A stretch of 64,000 nt of DNA from Bacteroides faecis MAJ27 (GTDB lineage Bacteria; Bacteroidota; Bacteroidia; Bacteroidales; Bacteroidaceae): the NCBI RefSeq assembly GCF_900106755.1, contig NZ_FNNN01000015.1, positions 1-64,000 of the forward strand. Direction: 5' to 3'. Below the pieces are notes generated by a model. The model made no database searches, was not told where the DNA came from, and saw only the letters and a program-made list of their open reading frames with translations. Position numbers and translations under genes: made by a program. Shown here one piece after another: positions 27,341-36,092 of the stretch (the stretch's first letter is position 1; each line of letters begins with the position of its first letter).

Positions 27341-27958
27341 ATGGTTATAAAGAAGATGAAAAAGAAAATTATGAATGTATGTGGTGTGTTTTTTTTAGCC
27401 ATAAGCTTATTGGCTTGTTCGGGTCAGAAAAAAGGAGCGGAAGTTACTGAGGGTACTTCTGATACGGTGAAGGTTACGGATGATGTGATGGCAGTGCAGG
27501 CCGATAGTACAGGATATATCGTCAGAGTAGGAGAGATGGCTCCTGATTTTACGATAACATTGACAGATGGCAAGCAAGTAACTTTGTCGTCGCTTCGTGG
27601 AAAAGTTGTCATGTTACAGTTTACGGCGAGTTGGTGTGGAGTATGCCGCAAGGAGATGCCTTTTATAGAAAAAGACATTTGGCTGAAGCATAAGGATAAT
27701 GCAGATTTTGCGTTGATAGGTATCGACCGTGATGAACCGCTTGATAAAGTACTTGCCTTTGCTAAGTCCACCGGAGTGACTTATCCGCTGGGGCTGGACC
27801 CGGGAGCAGATATTTTCGCAAAATATGCGTTGCGCGATGCCGGAATCACACGGAATGTGCTGATAGACCGCGATGGGAAAATTGTCAAACTGACTCGTCT
27901 GTATAACGAAGAGGAATTTTCTTCTCTTGTTCAGCAGATCAATGAAATGCTGAAATAA
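27341..27958 (+). CDS. TlpA/ResA-like thiol-disulfide oxidoreductase lipoprotein
   Basis: 205 residues. The lipobox SLLAC gives lipidated Cys26, so the protein sits in the periplasm on a membrane. The AhpC/TSA-Redoxin fold from about residue 63 (VGEMAPDFTITLTDG) carries the redox pair C99-G-V-C102 (ASWCGVC). Likely roles are disulfide reduction for cytochrome maturation or envelope redox balance. A -7 box TATATTTG (27322-27329) lies 11 bases before the first ATG, so the start may instead be the Met at 27356; the lipobox is unaffected. Confidence 0.9.
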   Translation: MVIKKMKKKIMNVCGVFFLAISLLACSGQKKGAEVTEGTSDTVKVTDDVMAVQADSTGYIVRVGEMAPDFTITLTDGKQVTLSSLRGKVVMLQFTASWCGVCRKEMPFIEKDIWLKHKDNADFALIGIDRDEPLDKVLAFAKSTGVTYPLGLDPGADIFAKYALRDAGITRNVLIDRDGKIVKLTRLYNEEEFSSLVQQINEMLK

Positions 27959-27998
27959 GTGCACGTAGCAGGTCTCTGAACCGTATTTGGAGGCAATT

Positions 27999-28085
27999 CA
28001 TATAGTGTCACTATCACGTTGGGATAGTGACGCTATATGGTTCATATGGTTACACTATCCCGATAGGATACCGTCACTATCCTAA
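27999..28085. repeat. Palindrome cluster with CACTATC units between convergent genes
   Basis: A 17-bp inverted repeat with a single G.U-type mismatch (27999-28015 with 28023-28039) is followed by smaller CTATC/GATAG and GGATA/TATCC pairs to 28082. The first probably ends transcription of the TlpA-like gene and of the opposing methyltransferase gene. The shared CACTATC core in each unit goes beyond what a plain terminator needs. Confidence 0.55.
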
Positions 28086-28119
28086 ATAGAGTTTTTTTTC
28101 GACTTGAAATAATACTTTG

Positions 28120-28851
28120 TTATGCAAGACTCAGTTTTGCCAGATAGTCATAATGCTTTCCTTCCTTAATTAATTCCGCTTTGAATCCATATTCGGAAGC
28201 ATATAGGCTAAGTGTCTGGAAATCTATGTATAGCCAATCAAATGTATCTCCTTTTATATCCTTGTATTGCATTTGGAAATCAACTTCTCCATAGTAATCT
28301 CCTGCCAGATCGATCAGCATGCTGCCGTCCTCTTCTTCGAAAAGATAGCGTAGGTCGCTGGAATCCATCAAAATATACCCTTCGGGGCGGAGTATGCGTT
28401 TCATTCGCTGGAAGAAGACGGGCATATTATCCAAGGTTCCTATGATTCCGGAACCATTCATTAGCATCAGAATCGTATCGAATGTTTCAGTGAATGTTTC
28501 ATCAAACAGATTGATGAGGCGGGAGTCTTTCACTCCACGTTGTTTCATAACCTCGTTGGAGAGTGGAGAGATATCAATGGCGCAAACTTCTTTTCCCATT
28601 TCTTGTAGTGCCAGTGCGTGGCAACCACTTCCGGCGCCTACATCCAATATTTTTCCTGTAGCTATTTGCAGTGCGGTACGTTCCAGTACAGGCATCGTTT
28701 GAAAGCTCCGGAATAATTCCTTGACGGGAATTTCATCTTCTTCAAACTGAGAAGAGAATACTCGTAAGCGGTCAGCTCTGTGATGATTGAAATAATCGGA
28801 GATTGCAGCTCCCATCGGGTCTTTTTCTGCAGGAAGAATTGTTGTTGCCAT
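28120..28851 (-). CDS. Class I SAM-dependent methyltransferase
   Basis: 243 residues. The SAM-binding motif I ILDVGAGSGCHALALQEMG and motif II VCAIDISPLSNEVMKQRG are clear. The late part (LADYYGEVDFQMQYKDIKG region) is shared by UbiE/MraW-like small-molecule methyltransferases. The substrate is unknown. Its promoter, TATCTTTG on the minus strand at 28881-28888, is back-to-back with the promoter of the next gene pair. Confidence 0.88.
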   Translation of the reverse strand: MATTILPAEKDPMGAAISDYFNHHRADRLRVFSSQFEEDEIPVKELFRSFQTMPVLERTALQIATGKILDVGAGSGCHALALQEMGKEVCAIDISPLSNEVMKQRGVKDSRLINLFDETFTETFDTILMLMNGSGIIGTLDNMPVFFQRMKRILRPEGYILMDSSDLRYLFEEEDGSMLIDLAGDYYGEVDFQMQYKDIKGDTFDWLYIDFQTLSLYASEYGFKAELIKEGKHYDYLAKLSLA

Positions 28852-28880
28852 TTTGAGGGTTTCGTATTGTTTTTAGTTGA

Positions 28881-28917
28881 CAAAGATAAGCAATTCCATA
28901 GAAAAGCCTTATCTTTG
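28881..28917. promoter_or_regulatory. Divergent promoters in a 10-bp inverted repeat
   Basis: CAAAGATAAG (28881-28890) and CTTATCTTTG (28908-28917) are perfect complements. Each arm is a -7 box (TATCTTTG) pointing outward, one to the methyltransferase and one to the small basic protein, 17 bases apart. Neither has a clear -33 TTTG. RNA polymerases could not easily fill both sites at once. Confidence 0.6.
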
Positions 28918-28950
28918 TAGTCAGAAATGTGAATACTAACAAAATGATAT

Positions 28951-29136
28951 ATGAGTATAGAAGATGCAATAATGGGTGGAATCGTCTTTAAAGGTAAGAA
29001 AGATAAGCCCCGGGAAGAGGAAAAAGTAAAAACAAAAGCAAAAAAGGCGACGTATATTCGTGGACAGCATGGTTCCGGAGCTGCGAAGATGAAAGCGGAT
29101 ATTAGAAAAAAAAGAGCTAATAGACATAAAAAATAA
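28951..29136 (+). CDS. Small basic protein of unknown function
   Basis: 61 residues, about one third Lys/Arg, with the start MSIEDAIMGGIVFKGKKDK and a C-terminus rich in KK/RK (ADIRKKRANRHKK). No membrane segment or known domain. It has its own -7 box (28910-28917) and its stop is directly followed by the ATG of the DUF3592-like gene (TAAATG), so it is very likely real and co-translated. Its charge suggests nucleic-acid or ribosome binding; this is a guess. Confidence 0.6.
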   Translation: MSIEDAIMGGIVFKGKKDKPREEEKVKTKAKKATYIRGQHGSGAAKMKADIRKKRANRHKK

Positions 29137-29604
29137 ATGGGAGTAATCGTTTTCATATTATCACTGCTGCTCTTTTTTCGTGGAGGTGGTATGGTGATGT
29201 ATTCGTTTGTGATTTCTCTCATGATTTGGAGAATAGAGAAAGAATATCCTAAGAAAATATATGGAAAAGTGGTTGATATCAAGGAGGATGTTGATAGAAA
29301 AGGAAGGACTCTGATGCGTCCGACTGTAGAATACCTATGGAAAGGGAAAGATAAAACGTGTTGTAAATATATTAATCCTAATATAGATGTGAAAGGTCCT
29401 GTTCCGGAAGCGGATATCGTATTTTCTCCGGACAATATACATGTAGGCGATAAAGTGACAATCTGGTATAACCCGGATAATGAAACATCTATGTTTGTTC
29501 AGCGCAGAATGAAAGTAACACGATTGCTTATGTCTTCATTGGTTCCCGGATCTTTTTTTATATTATCAGGTATTTTAGGAATGTGTTATTTGTTTAGTAA
29601 CTGA
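29137..29604 (+). CDS. DUF3592-like membrane protein
   Basis: 155 residues with a membrane segment at each end (VIVFILSLLLFF and FILSGILGMCYLF). The middle domain (GKVVDIKEDVDRKGRTLMRP ... VGDKVTIWYNPDNETS) matches the DUF3592 pattern of a small beta-rich loop between two helices. Function is unknown. It forms a tight operon with the small basic protein; the ATG comes immediately after its stop. Confidence 0.75.
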   Translation: MGVIVFILSLLLFFRGGGMVMYSFVISLMIWRIEKEYPKKIYGKVVDIKEDVDRKGRTLMRPTVEYLWKGKDKTCCKYINPNIDVKGPVPEADIVFSPDNIHVGDKVTIWYNPDNETSMFVQRRMKVTRLLMSSLVPGSFFILSGILGMCYLFSN

Positions 29605-29617
29605 TAACCCTTTATAT

Positions 29618-29657
29618 AAAAATAGCCGGTAGGATCATCATCCTGCCGGCTATTTTT
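29618..29657. terminator. Bidirectional terminator
   Basis: AAAATAGCCGG...CCGGCTATTTT, with the stem carried further inward (TAGGAT/ATCCTG), stands between convergent genes and has A- and T-runs on the two flanks. Confidence 0.8.
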
Positions 29658-29663
29658 ATGAAG

Positions 29664-30044
29664 TTACTTCTTTTGTGGGAGTATCTCGATCCAATAATCA
29701 TCCGGGTCATTGATAAAATAAAGCCCCATGGCTGTATTTTCAAAACATACACAATTCATTTCTTTGTGATATTGCCGGACGACATCATAATCACCGGCTA
29801 CGCGAAAGCACAGATGGCTTTCGTTTTCACCCAGTTCATAGGGTGCGGTATGGTCTTTCAGCCAGGTCAGTTCCAGCAGAAAACCTGTTTCGTTGTCCGT
29901 CAGGTAGACCAGGATGAAAGAACCGTCGGAAGCTTCCTTCCGACTATGTTCTTTTAAGCCAAGCGCCTTTTCATAAAAAGCAATGCTTCGCTCCAGATTC
30001 GTTACATTGATATTAAAGTGATCAAATCTACTTTTAATTTCCAT
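29664..30044 (-). CDS. VOC-family (glyoxalase-like) protein
   Basis: 126 residues, one glyoxalase/bleomycin-resistance module. Metal-ligand candidates are His8 (FDHFNINV) and the ESHLCFRV and YFINDPDDYWIEIL segments, where the last Glu is usually a ligand. Closest in pattern to lactoylglutathione lyase-like proteins. It could detoxify methylglyoxal, but this is not certain. It precedes the DUF4468 gene on the same strand by 13 bases on its 5' side. Confidence 0.85.
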   Translation of the reverse strand: MEIKSRFDHFNINVTNLERSIAFYEKALGLKEHSRKEASDGSFILVYLTDNETGFLLELTWLKDHTAPYELGENESHLCFRVAGDYDVVRQYHKEMNCVCFENTAMGLYFINDPDDYWIEILPQKK

Positions 30045-30057
30045 GATTGCTATCTTG

Positions 30058-31191
30058 TTATTTTTTCATCAGTAGCTTTACGATTTCTCCGACGTATGTA
30101 CGGGGTTGTCCCGCTTGCGGGGCCGTTTGTGAAGGCAGTTTCTTACATTCGATAACAGCTGAAGGAGCCGTTTGGTTCGGAGCATATAGTTTCAGCGTAT
30201 AAGTATCAGCTTTTTCTATAGCTTCGTAAGGCTGATCGGCAGACAGTGTGCAGTAAGCCACAGCTTTACCGTTCTGATAGCCCAGTGCGCCACCTGCATT
30301 GGCCGTCATATTGGTCATGTTGAATTCATCCTTGCCGATAGAAATTACCAGTTTGCCATTGCCCATCAGTGCATATACATCACCCGGAATCTGTTTCAGG
30401 TCGATTTCTGTATATCCCGGCATATCAGCCGAAGCCTTGCCGACAGGAGTTGCAGGAGTGAGAGTTGCAGCAGGAACAGTGGCTTGAGCCGGTTCTGTTG
30501 TGGTCACTTTACCACCTTGCCCGATCACCACCGGACCGGCAGCAGCAACGATTGATGGTTTCTGTGCTTCTTCTTCTTTTTTCTTCTTCTCTGATTTCGG
30601 ACGAGTGTCGGGAGCACCGAAGGCTACAGCTACATCCATAAAGATATCGTCGGCAAAGTCTACCGTTTTTCTACGCCATTTAGCCAGGCCGCGTACCAGT
30701 TTGGTTTTTGACTTGTTCAACGCGTATTCGTCTGTGATCCATTCTTCTGCTTTATATTTTTCTGTTTCGCGATAGGTAAAACGGATTTTCTCCAGTTCTA
30801 CCAGACAGCTGCCCGGTTTGCAGGTAACGGTAATTTGATAATTAACCCAAGTGCGGTCTAATGATAATGCACTGGAGTAAAATGTGATCCATTCTTCACC
30901 TACACCGGCGATTGTTCCTTGTGCTTCATCGCTGAAAACGACGCGGCTGTCCGGATTGTTATTCTCTTTCAGACGTTTGTTCATCCACTTCATTACAGTG
31001 TCGTAGATTTGCTTCTGACTCATTCCCGGAATTTGGAATTCCTTGGAAAATACTACTTTACCATCCACTACCGGAACAGCTCCCGCAAGGTATCTGGTAT
31101 CATCTCTTTTTTCTTTGTGCGAATCAGCTCTCATAGCCATTGGCAGGCATGTGAGAAGCATGGTAAGAAACAGGATTGTTAACTTATTCAT
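30058..31191 (-). CDS. Exported DUF4468-domain protein
   Basis: 377 residues with a signal peptide (1-22). The DUF4468 domain (about 40-150; VPVVDGKVVFSKEFQIPGMS, with a TBP-like fold in solved members) is followed by a low-complexity linker rich in Lys, Pro and Ala, then a C-terminal beta-rich domain. This family is Bacteroidetes-specific and of unknown function. It is likely first in a short operon with the VOC gene. Confidence 0.85.
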   Translation of the reverse strand: MNKLTILFLTMLLTCLPMAMRADSHKEKRDDTRYLAGAVPVVDGKVVFSKEFQIPGMSQKQIYDTVMKWMNKRLKENNNPDSRVVFSDEAQGTIAGVGEEWITFYSSALSLDRTWVNYQITVTCKPGSCLVELEKIRFTYRETEKYKAEEWITDEYALNKSKTKLVRGLAKWRRKTVDFADDIFMDVAVAFGAPDTRPKSEKKKKEEEAQKPSIVAAAGPVVIGQGGKVTTTEPAQATVPAATLTPATPVGKASADMPGYTEIDLKQIPGDVYALMGNGKLVISIGKDEFNMTNMTANAGGALGYQNGKAVAYCTLSADQPYEAIEKADTYTLKLYAPNQTAPSAVIECKKLPSQTAPQAGQPRTYVGEIVKLLMKK

Positions 31192-31205
31192 AATTATTAT
31201 TGTGT

Positions 31206-31937
31206 TTATTTGGTTATTTCAAAACTTTCGCCCCGATGGGTGATGCTGATAAACCGGCATCCTGCATTTTCGGCAAAATCACGGAGGGCATTTCCGCCTT
31301 CGTAGTCTTCACTGAAGTGCATGGGTACAAATATAGTAGTTTTTATTTGTTCGATGAACTGTTTTGCACCTTTCATATAATCTTTTCCCATCCTGCGGTC
31401 CACTGGGAATAGCGCTAAATCAATCTCAGGCGCTTTTTCTTTTAGATATTTAACTTCTGCCAGGAAGTCTCCGTTGGCTTTTCGTATCTCTGCTTCGGTT
31501 GATTCTTCACTCCAGTGCCAGTTGTTCAAGTCTCCTGCATGGAAGATACTCCAATCTTGCAGATGAATAAGGAATGAGCTGCCGACATCAGTCGAACCGA
31601 ATGCTTCGATGCGGATGGCGTCGTCTTCGTAGATTTCTCCCTTTTTTATATAAATGGCATCTTCGGGCTTTGCCCGGTGACTTTTCAGAATATCTTTGGA
31701 GAAAATATACCGGATGTCAAGACGTTCCTCTTTCCAAGTCAATATTTCACGGTTGAAGTGATCGGGATGGAAGTGGGTAGCTAATACATAGAGTTTACCC
31801 GGTCTTTGCAGGAGGTAGTCATGTACGATTCCCCGGTTATGTTCAGTTTCCGAAGAGTCTTTGTAATAATCGATGATGACGGTCACGCCTTCTGTTTCAA
31901 TGGCGAAACCGCTGTGATAAATATAATCCAGTGTCAT
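31206..31937 (-). CDS. MBL-fold metallo-hydrolase
   Basis: 243 residues. The metal motif HxHxDH appears as THFHPDH, and a later HAGDLNNWHW supplies further ligands. The start YIYHSGFAIETEGVTVIIDY is typical of the UlaG-like/RNase-Z-like branch. The substrate is unknown. Cytoplasmic: no signal peptide. Confidence 0.87.
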   Translation of the reverse strand: MTLDYIYHSGFAIETEGVTVIIDYYKDSSETEHNRGIVHDYLLQRPGKLYVLATHFHPDHFNREILTWKEERLDIRYIFSKDILKSHRAKPEDAIYIKKGEIYEDDAIRIEAFGSTDVGSSFLIHLQDWSIFHAGDLNNWHWSEESTEAEIRKANGDFLAEVKYLKEKAPEIDLALFPVDRRMGKDYMKGAKQFIEQIKTTIFVPMHFSEDYEGGNALRDFAENAGCRFISITHRGESFEITK

Positions 31938-32008
31938 AGTAGGCTGATTATTTTTACAGTTGCAATATTACGTATTCTAGTTGGAGTTGGCAAGAAAAAT
32001 CAGTGAAA

Positions 32009-32656
32009 TCAAGGAGAAAGTCGATTGATTTCCCATTTTCCGTCCGTCTTTAGTGTATACAGGAAGCGATCATGTAACCGATTGGGGCGTCCTTGCCAAA
32101 ATTCCATTCGGGTGGGGGTGACGGCATATCCTCCCCAATTATCAGGCCTTTCCACTTCCTTTCCAATCCATCGGGCAGCTTCTCTGACGAAGGCGCGTAT
32201 CAGTTGCATCCGGCTCGCTATCGGTTGGCTTTGCGGTGAAATGCGTGCACCGATTCTGCTTTTATAAGGACGTTTTCGGAAGTATTCGTCTGATTCTTCG
32301 GAAGGAACTTTCGTGGCGACTCCTTCTATATGTACTTGTCTTTCGAGTTCATGCCAGACAAAGGAAAGGGATATGTATGGATTCTGTGCCAGGTGTTTTC
32401 CTTTGCGGCTTTCGTAGTTGGTGTAGAAAATAAACTTTCCGTCATGCAGCCCTTTCAGCAATACGGTGCGGGTAGAGGGTCTGCCTTCGGGAGATACGGT
32501 GCCTACGATGACGGCGGTCGGCTCTTCTACATTTGCGTCAATGGCTTCCTGCAGCCAGCGACTGAAAAGCGAAAGCGGGTCGCCGGGAAGTTCGCTTTCC
32601 CTCAACCCGCTTTTACTGTATTCTTGCCGGATATCAGCAATATTTGTTTTTACCAT
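32009..32656 (-). CDS. pdxH: Pyridoxamine 5'-phosphate oxidase
   Basis: 215 residues; an FMN enzyme that oxidises PNP or PMP to pyridoxal phosphate. The FMN-binding RPSTRTVLLKG and FYTNYESRKGKHL segments, the RIGARISPQSQPI motif and the C-terminal WQGRPNRLHDRFLY are all as in E. coli PdxH. An in-frame TTG five codons upstream is passed over for the ATG at 32656. The enzyme uses O2 as acceptor, which is notable in an anaerobe but common in Bacteroides. Confidence 0.95.
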   Translation of the reverse strand: MVKTNIADIRQEYSKSGLRESELPGDPLSLFSRWLQEAIDANVEEPTAVIVGTVSPEGRPSTRTVLLKGLHDGKFIFYTNYESRKGKHLAQNPYISLSFVWHELERQVHIEGVATKVPSEESDEYFRKRPYKSRIGARISPQSQPIASRMQLIRAFVREAARWIGKEVERPDNWGGYAVTPTRMEFWQGRPNRLHDRFLYTLKTDGKWEINRLSP

Positions 32657-32703
32657 ATACGTATCAAGCAATATCTAATTCTTATTTTTAAATTTTAAAG
32701 AGT

Positions 32704-33408
32704 TTACATCGGTACTTCTATCAGTAAGATATGTGAGTCCTTCAATGTCTCCAGTTCGAAACTTTTCGTATCATAGACACCCATTCCGTCACGACGTTTC
32801 AGTACTTCTCCGTCTACTGCGATTTCTCCTTCAATCAAAAAGATGTATACACCTCCGTGACTCTGATGCATGTGATAGCCGAGTTTCTTTCCGGCTTCTA
32901 CCTTTCCGATAGAGAACCAGGTATCTTGTAAAAGTGAAGCGGGCGTACTGCCGTCGGGTGATACGATTACTGCCAGTTCGTTGGGACGTTCCAGCTCTTT
33001 GATGCTGAAATCTTTGTAGACGGGGTGCGTGTTCCGTTCTTTCGGCATAATCCAAATTTGCAGGATTTCTACCGGTTCTACAGGACTGGCATTCATTTCG
33101 CTATGAAAGATTCCGGTTCCGGCACTCATTGTCTGAATTTCTCCGACAGTGATAATCCGGCTATTCTTTTTGCTGTCACCGTGTTGCAGATGTCCTTTCA
33201 ATGGGATGGTAATAATTTCCATATTTTTATGCGGATGCGTCTGGAAACCTTCTCCGGGAGCAATCTTATCGTCGTTCAATACGCGAAGGGCACCGAAGTT
33301 GATACGGTCAGAATCAAAGTACTCGTCAAAGCTGAAAGTATGATAACTATCCAGCCAGTCATGTTGGGAATGTCCTCTTGTATCTGCTTTATGTATTACT
33401 TTCTTCAT
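32704..33408 (-). CDS. Pirin-family protein (YhhW-like)
   Basis: 234 residues with two cupin barrels. The metal-binding residues of pirin (HPHKNMEIITIPLKG; then GTGIFHSEMN) are present in the N-terminal barrel. E. coli YhhW has quercetinase activity; the role in Bacteroides is unknown. Same strand as ldhA-like and pdxH, with 60- and 47-base gaps. Confidence 0.9.
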   Translation of the reverse strand: MKKVIHKADTRGHSQHDWLDSYHTFSFDEYFDSDRINFGALRVLNDDKIAPGEGFQTHPHKNMEIITIPLKGHLQHGDSKKNSRIITVGEIQTMSAGTGIFHSEMNASPVEPVEILQIWIMPKERNTHPVYKDFSIKELERPNELAVIVSPDGSTPASLLQDTWFSIGKVEAGKKLGYHMHQSHGGVYIFLIEGEIAVDGEVLKRRDGMGVYDTKSFELETLKDSHILLIEVPM

Positions 33409-33468
33409 TATTTTCTCCTTTTCTAATTGTTTATATACTTCTGTAACAAGGGAAGTTACGTAAAAGTT

Positions 33469-34470
33469 CTATCTCTTCACTTCATTTAGCAGAGGCTTGT
33501 GGTTGATGAAGTCTTTGATGTTTTGCAGGGTTGTTACTGCAATATTTCCCATTGCTTCCCGCGTGAAAAAGGCCTGGTGCGAAGTGACAATCACATTATT
33601 GAATGAGAGCAGACGTGCAAGTACATCATCATCAATGATGCGGTCGGACTGGTCTTCATAGAAGTATTCGCTTTCTTCTTCGTATACATCCAATCCGGCA
33701 GAGCCGATTTTCTTGTTTTTTAAACCTTCGATCAGGGCATTGGTATGGATCAACTGTCCGCGACCGGTATTGATAATCATGACTCCGTCTTTCATTTTAC
33801 TGATAGAATAGTCATTGATCAGATATTTAGTGGCTTCGGTAAGCGGGCAATGCAAGGAAATGATATCGGAGCTATGGTACAGTTCATCCAGAGAAGTATA
33901 GACTATCTGTTCTTCGCGTGCGAAGTTGTAGTCAGGATACAGGTCATAAGCCAGTACGTTCATTCCGAATCCCTTTAATATATGAATCAGTATTTTGGCG
34001 ATTTTTCCTGTGCCGATGATACCAACTGTCTTACCGTGCATATCAAATCCCATCAGACCATGAAGAGAAAAGTTGCCGTCTTTCGTACGCCACGAAGCAC
34101 GTGGAATTTTCCGGTTGAGAGAGAGCATGAGGGCTACGGTATATTCGGCCACGGCATAAGGCGAATAGGCAGGAACGCGCACAACGGTGATTCCGGCATT
34201 GGCAGCTGCATTCAGGTCTACGTTGTTGAATCCGGCACATCGGAGTGCCAGAAGTTTTACTCCGTTGGCTGCCATAGCGTTGATTACTTCAGCATCGGCT
34301 GTATCATTGACAAAAATGCAGACAGCGTCTACACCTTGTGTTAATAACACATTATTCTTATTCAGATGTCCTTTATAATAACGGAATTCAAATCCGAACT
34401 CTTTGTTCTTATCATTGAAGGACGCTTCGTCATAGGGCTTTGTCCCGAAAAATGCAATTGTATAGGCCAT
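33469..34470 (-). CDS. D-isomer 2-hydroxyacid dehydrogenase, LdhA type
   Basis: 333 residues. Rossmann motif VGIIGTGKIAKI (GxGxxG, about 148-159), the Arg-containing LALRCAGFNNVDL, and the catalytic-His region IVTSHQAFFTREA match fermentative D-lactate dehydrogenase. It probably reduces pyruvate to D-lactate with NADH. The starting sequence MAYTIAFFGTKPYDEASFND is close to E. coli LdhA. The 209 bases upstream separate it from the divergent FadL-type gene. Confidence 0.9.
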   Translation of the reverse strand: MAYTIAFFGTKPYDEASFNDKNKEFGFEFRYYKGHLNKNNVLLTQGVDAVCIFVNDTADAEVINAMAANGVKLLALRCAGFNNVDLNAAANAGITVVRVPAYSPYAVAEYTVALMLSLNRKIPRASWRTKDGNFSLHGLMGFDMHGKTVGIIGTGKIAKILIHILKGFGMNVLAYDLYPDYNFAREEQIVYTSLDELYHSSDIISLHCPLTEATKYLINDYSISKMKDGVMIINTGRGQLIHTNALIEGLKNKKIGSAGLDVYEEESEYFYEDQSDRIIDDDVLARLLSFNNVIVTSHQAFFTREAMGNIAVTTLQNIKDFINHKPLLNEVKR

Positions 34471-34643
34471 AATCTTTTCAGTTTTTATTCTTATTAATAA
34501 ACGTAAAAGTGAAGTGATTTGTTTATCCTTTGTCTTGTCTTAAATATAGATTGTTTCATTAGAAACAGTTTTAATTTTCAATTAAAATGGAGGGGTAAGC
34601 GAAAATAAATGCACAAATATATATTGCGTGTGCAGGAATATTG

Positions 34644-34651
34644 TATCTTTG
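34644..34651 (+). promoter_or_regulatory. -7 box (TATCTTTG) of the FadL-type gene
   Basis: TATCTTTG fits TAnnTTTG, 28 bases before the ATG at 34680. An exact -33 TTTG is not seen at the ideal distance. Confidence 0.5.
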
Positions 34652-34679
34652 CGCCCGAAATAATTTAAAAAAGATTTAG

Positions 34680-36005
34680 ATGAGAAAAATTTCCTTGATT
34701 GGATTTGTAATGTTAATCGTTTCAATTCCAACTTTTGCCGGAGGTCTTCTGACAAATACTAATCAACACGTATCTTTCCTTAGAATGTTGGCACGTGGCG
34801 CTTCCATTGATATTGACGGTGTTTACTCTAATCCAGCCGGTTTGGCTTTCTTGCCGGGTGACGGTCTTTATCTTTCTTTGAACGGACAAAGCGCCTATCA
34901 AACGCGTAATATAAGCACTACATTTCCACTTTTCCCAGAAGAAGGAAACAGACGTTATTATAAGGGTACAGCTTCTGCTCCTTTTATACCTAGTTTCCAA
35001 GGTGCATATAAAAAAGGTGACTGGACTATTTCCGGTAGTTTCGCTGTTGTAGGTGGCGGTGGAAAAGCGTCTTTTGATGATGGCTTAGGTATGTTCGACT
35101 CAATGATTATGGGAAATATTAGCCAAGCTTCAGGTGGACAAATAACTCCCAGTATGTATTCGATTAATAGCGCAATGGATGGCAGCCAGTTTATTTATGG
35201 TGTACAATTGGGTTTATCATATAAAATAAACGATTGGTTGAGCGTTTTTGCAGGTGGGCGTATGAACTATTTCAGCGGTGGTTATGAAGGATTTCTGACT
35301 GCAACTGTAAACAGTAATATACCGAACTTAGGTGGTACTGAATTGGCTGCCATCGAACTAGACTGTGATCAGACAGGTTGGGGAATCACTCCTATTCTAG
35401 GTGCTGACGTGAAACTTGGTAAATGGAATATTGGTTTGAAGTATGAGTTTCTGACAAATTTGAATCTCGAAAATAAGACTAGGAAGGCGGAAGTACGTGC
35501 TAGTGGAGTTGTAATGCCGGATAACGAACTTAATCCATTGGCTAGTTTTAAAGACGGTGTAAACACTCCAAGTGATATTCCTGCATTACTGACTGCTGCT
35601 GTTGGTTATGAAATCCTTCCTACTCTTCGTGCATCTGTTGAATATCACCATTTCTTTGATAAAGCTGCTGGTATGGCAGGTGGTAAGGAGAAAGCTTTGA
35701 AGCATGGTACACATGAATTTTTGGTAGGTGCAGAATGGGATGTAACAAAACAACTGACTCTTAGTGGCGGTTTCCAACGTACTGATTATGGCTTGGCTGA
35801 TGATTTCCAAAGTGATATTAGCTTCTCGTGTGATTCTTATTCACTTGGTTTCGGTGCCGCAATCAAGATGACAAAGCATTTGACGATGAATGTTGCTTAT
35901 TTTTGGACAAACTATAGTGACTATGATAAAATAACCGCAACTGGATCAACTACATATAGTCGTACAAATAAAGTGTTCGGCTTGGGCGTTGACTACAAAT
36001 TCTGA
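34680..36005 (+). CDS. FadL/OmpP1/TodX-family outer membrane protein
   Basis: 441 residues with a signal peptide (1-20). The mature start GGLLTNTNQHVSFLRMLARG and the early SNPAGLAFLPGDGLYLSLNG segment are family hallmarks (N-terminal hatch). Alternating beta-strands run to a C-terminal aromatic (GLGVDYKF), as outer-membrane barrels require. FadL proteins pass long-chain fatty acids or other hydrophobic compounds. Highly biased codon use and a strong promoter suggest good expression. Confidence 0.9.
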   Translation: MRKISLIGFVMLIVSIPTFAGGLLTNTNQHVSFLRMLARGASIDIDGVYSNPAGLAFLPGDGLYLSLNGQSAYQTRNISTTFPLFPEEGNRRYYKGTASAPFIPSFQGAYKKGDWTISGSFAVVGGGGKASFDDGLGMFDSMIMGNISQASGGQITPSMYSINSAMDGSQFIYGVQLGLSYKINDWLSVFAGGRMNYFSGGYEGFLTATVNSNIPNLGGTELAAIELDCDQTGWGITPILGADVKLGKWNIGLKYEFLTNLNLENKTRKAEVRASGVVMPDNELNPLASFKDGVNTPSDIPALLTAAVGYEILPTLRASVEYHHFFDKAAGMAGGKEKALKHGTHEFLVGAEWDVTKQLTLSGGFQRTDYGLADDFQSDISFSCDSYSLGFGAAIKMTKHLTMNVAYFWTNYSDYDKITATGSTTYSRTNKVFGLGVDYKF

Positions 36006-36036
36006 TCTTAAAATCCGTTACGATTTTATATAAAAG

Positions 36037-36070
36037 GAAGCCGTCTCAAACATTGTTTTGAGGCGGCTTC
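36037..36070. terminator. Bidirectional terminator
   Basis: GAAGCCGTCTCAAA pairs with TTTTGAGGCGGCTTC between the convergent FadL-type and DcaP-type genes. Confidence 0.75.
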
Positions 36071-36092
36071 TCATATGATATATTATATTAGG

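Noticed and set aside
28662..29435. 257-codon minus-strand frame across the methyltransferase 5' end and two small plus-strand genes
   Set aside because: It would cross the divergent promoters and shows no protein family features; it is a shadow of the DUF3592-like gene.
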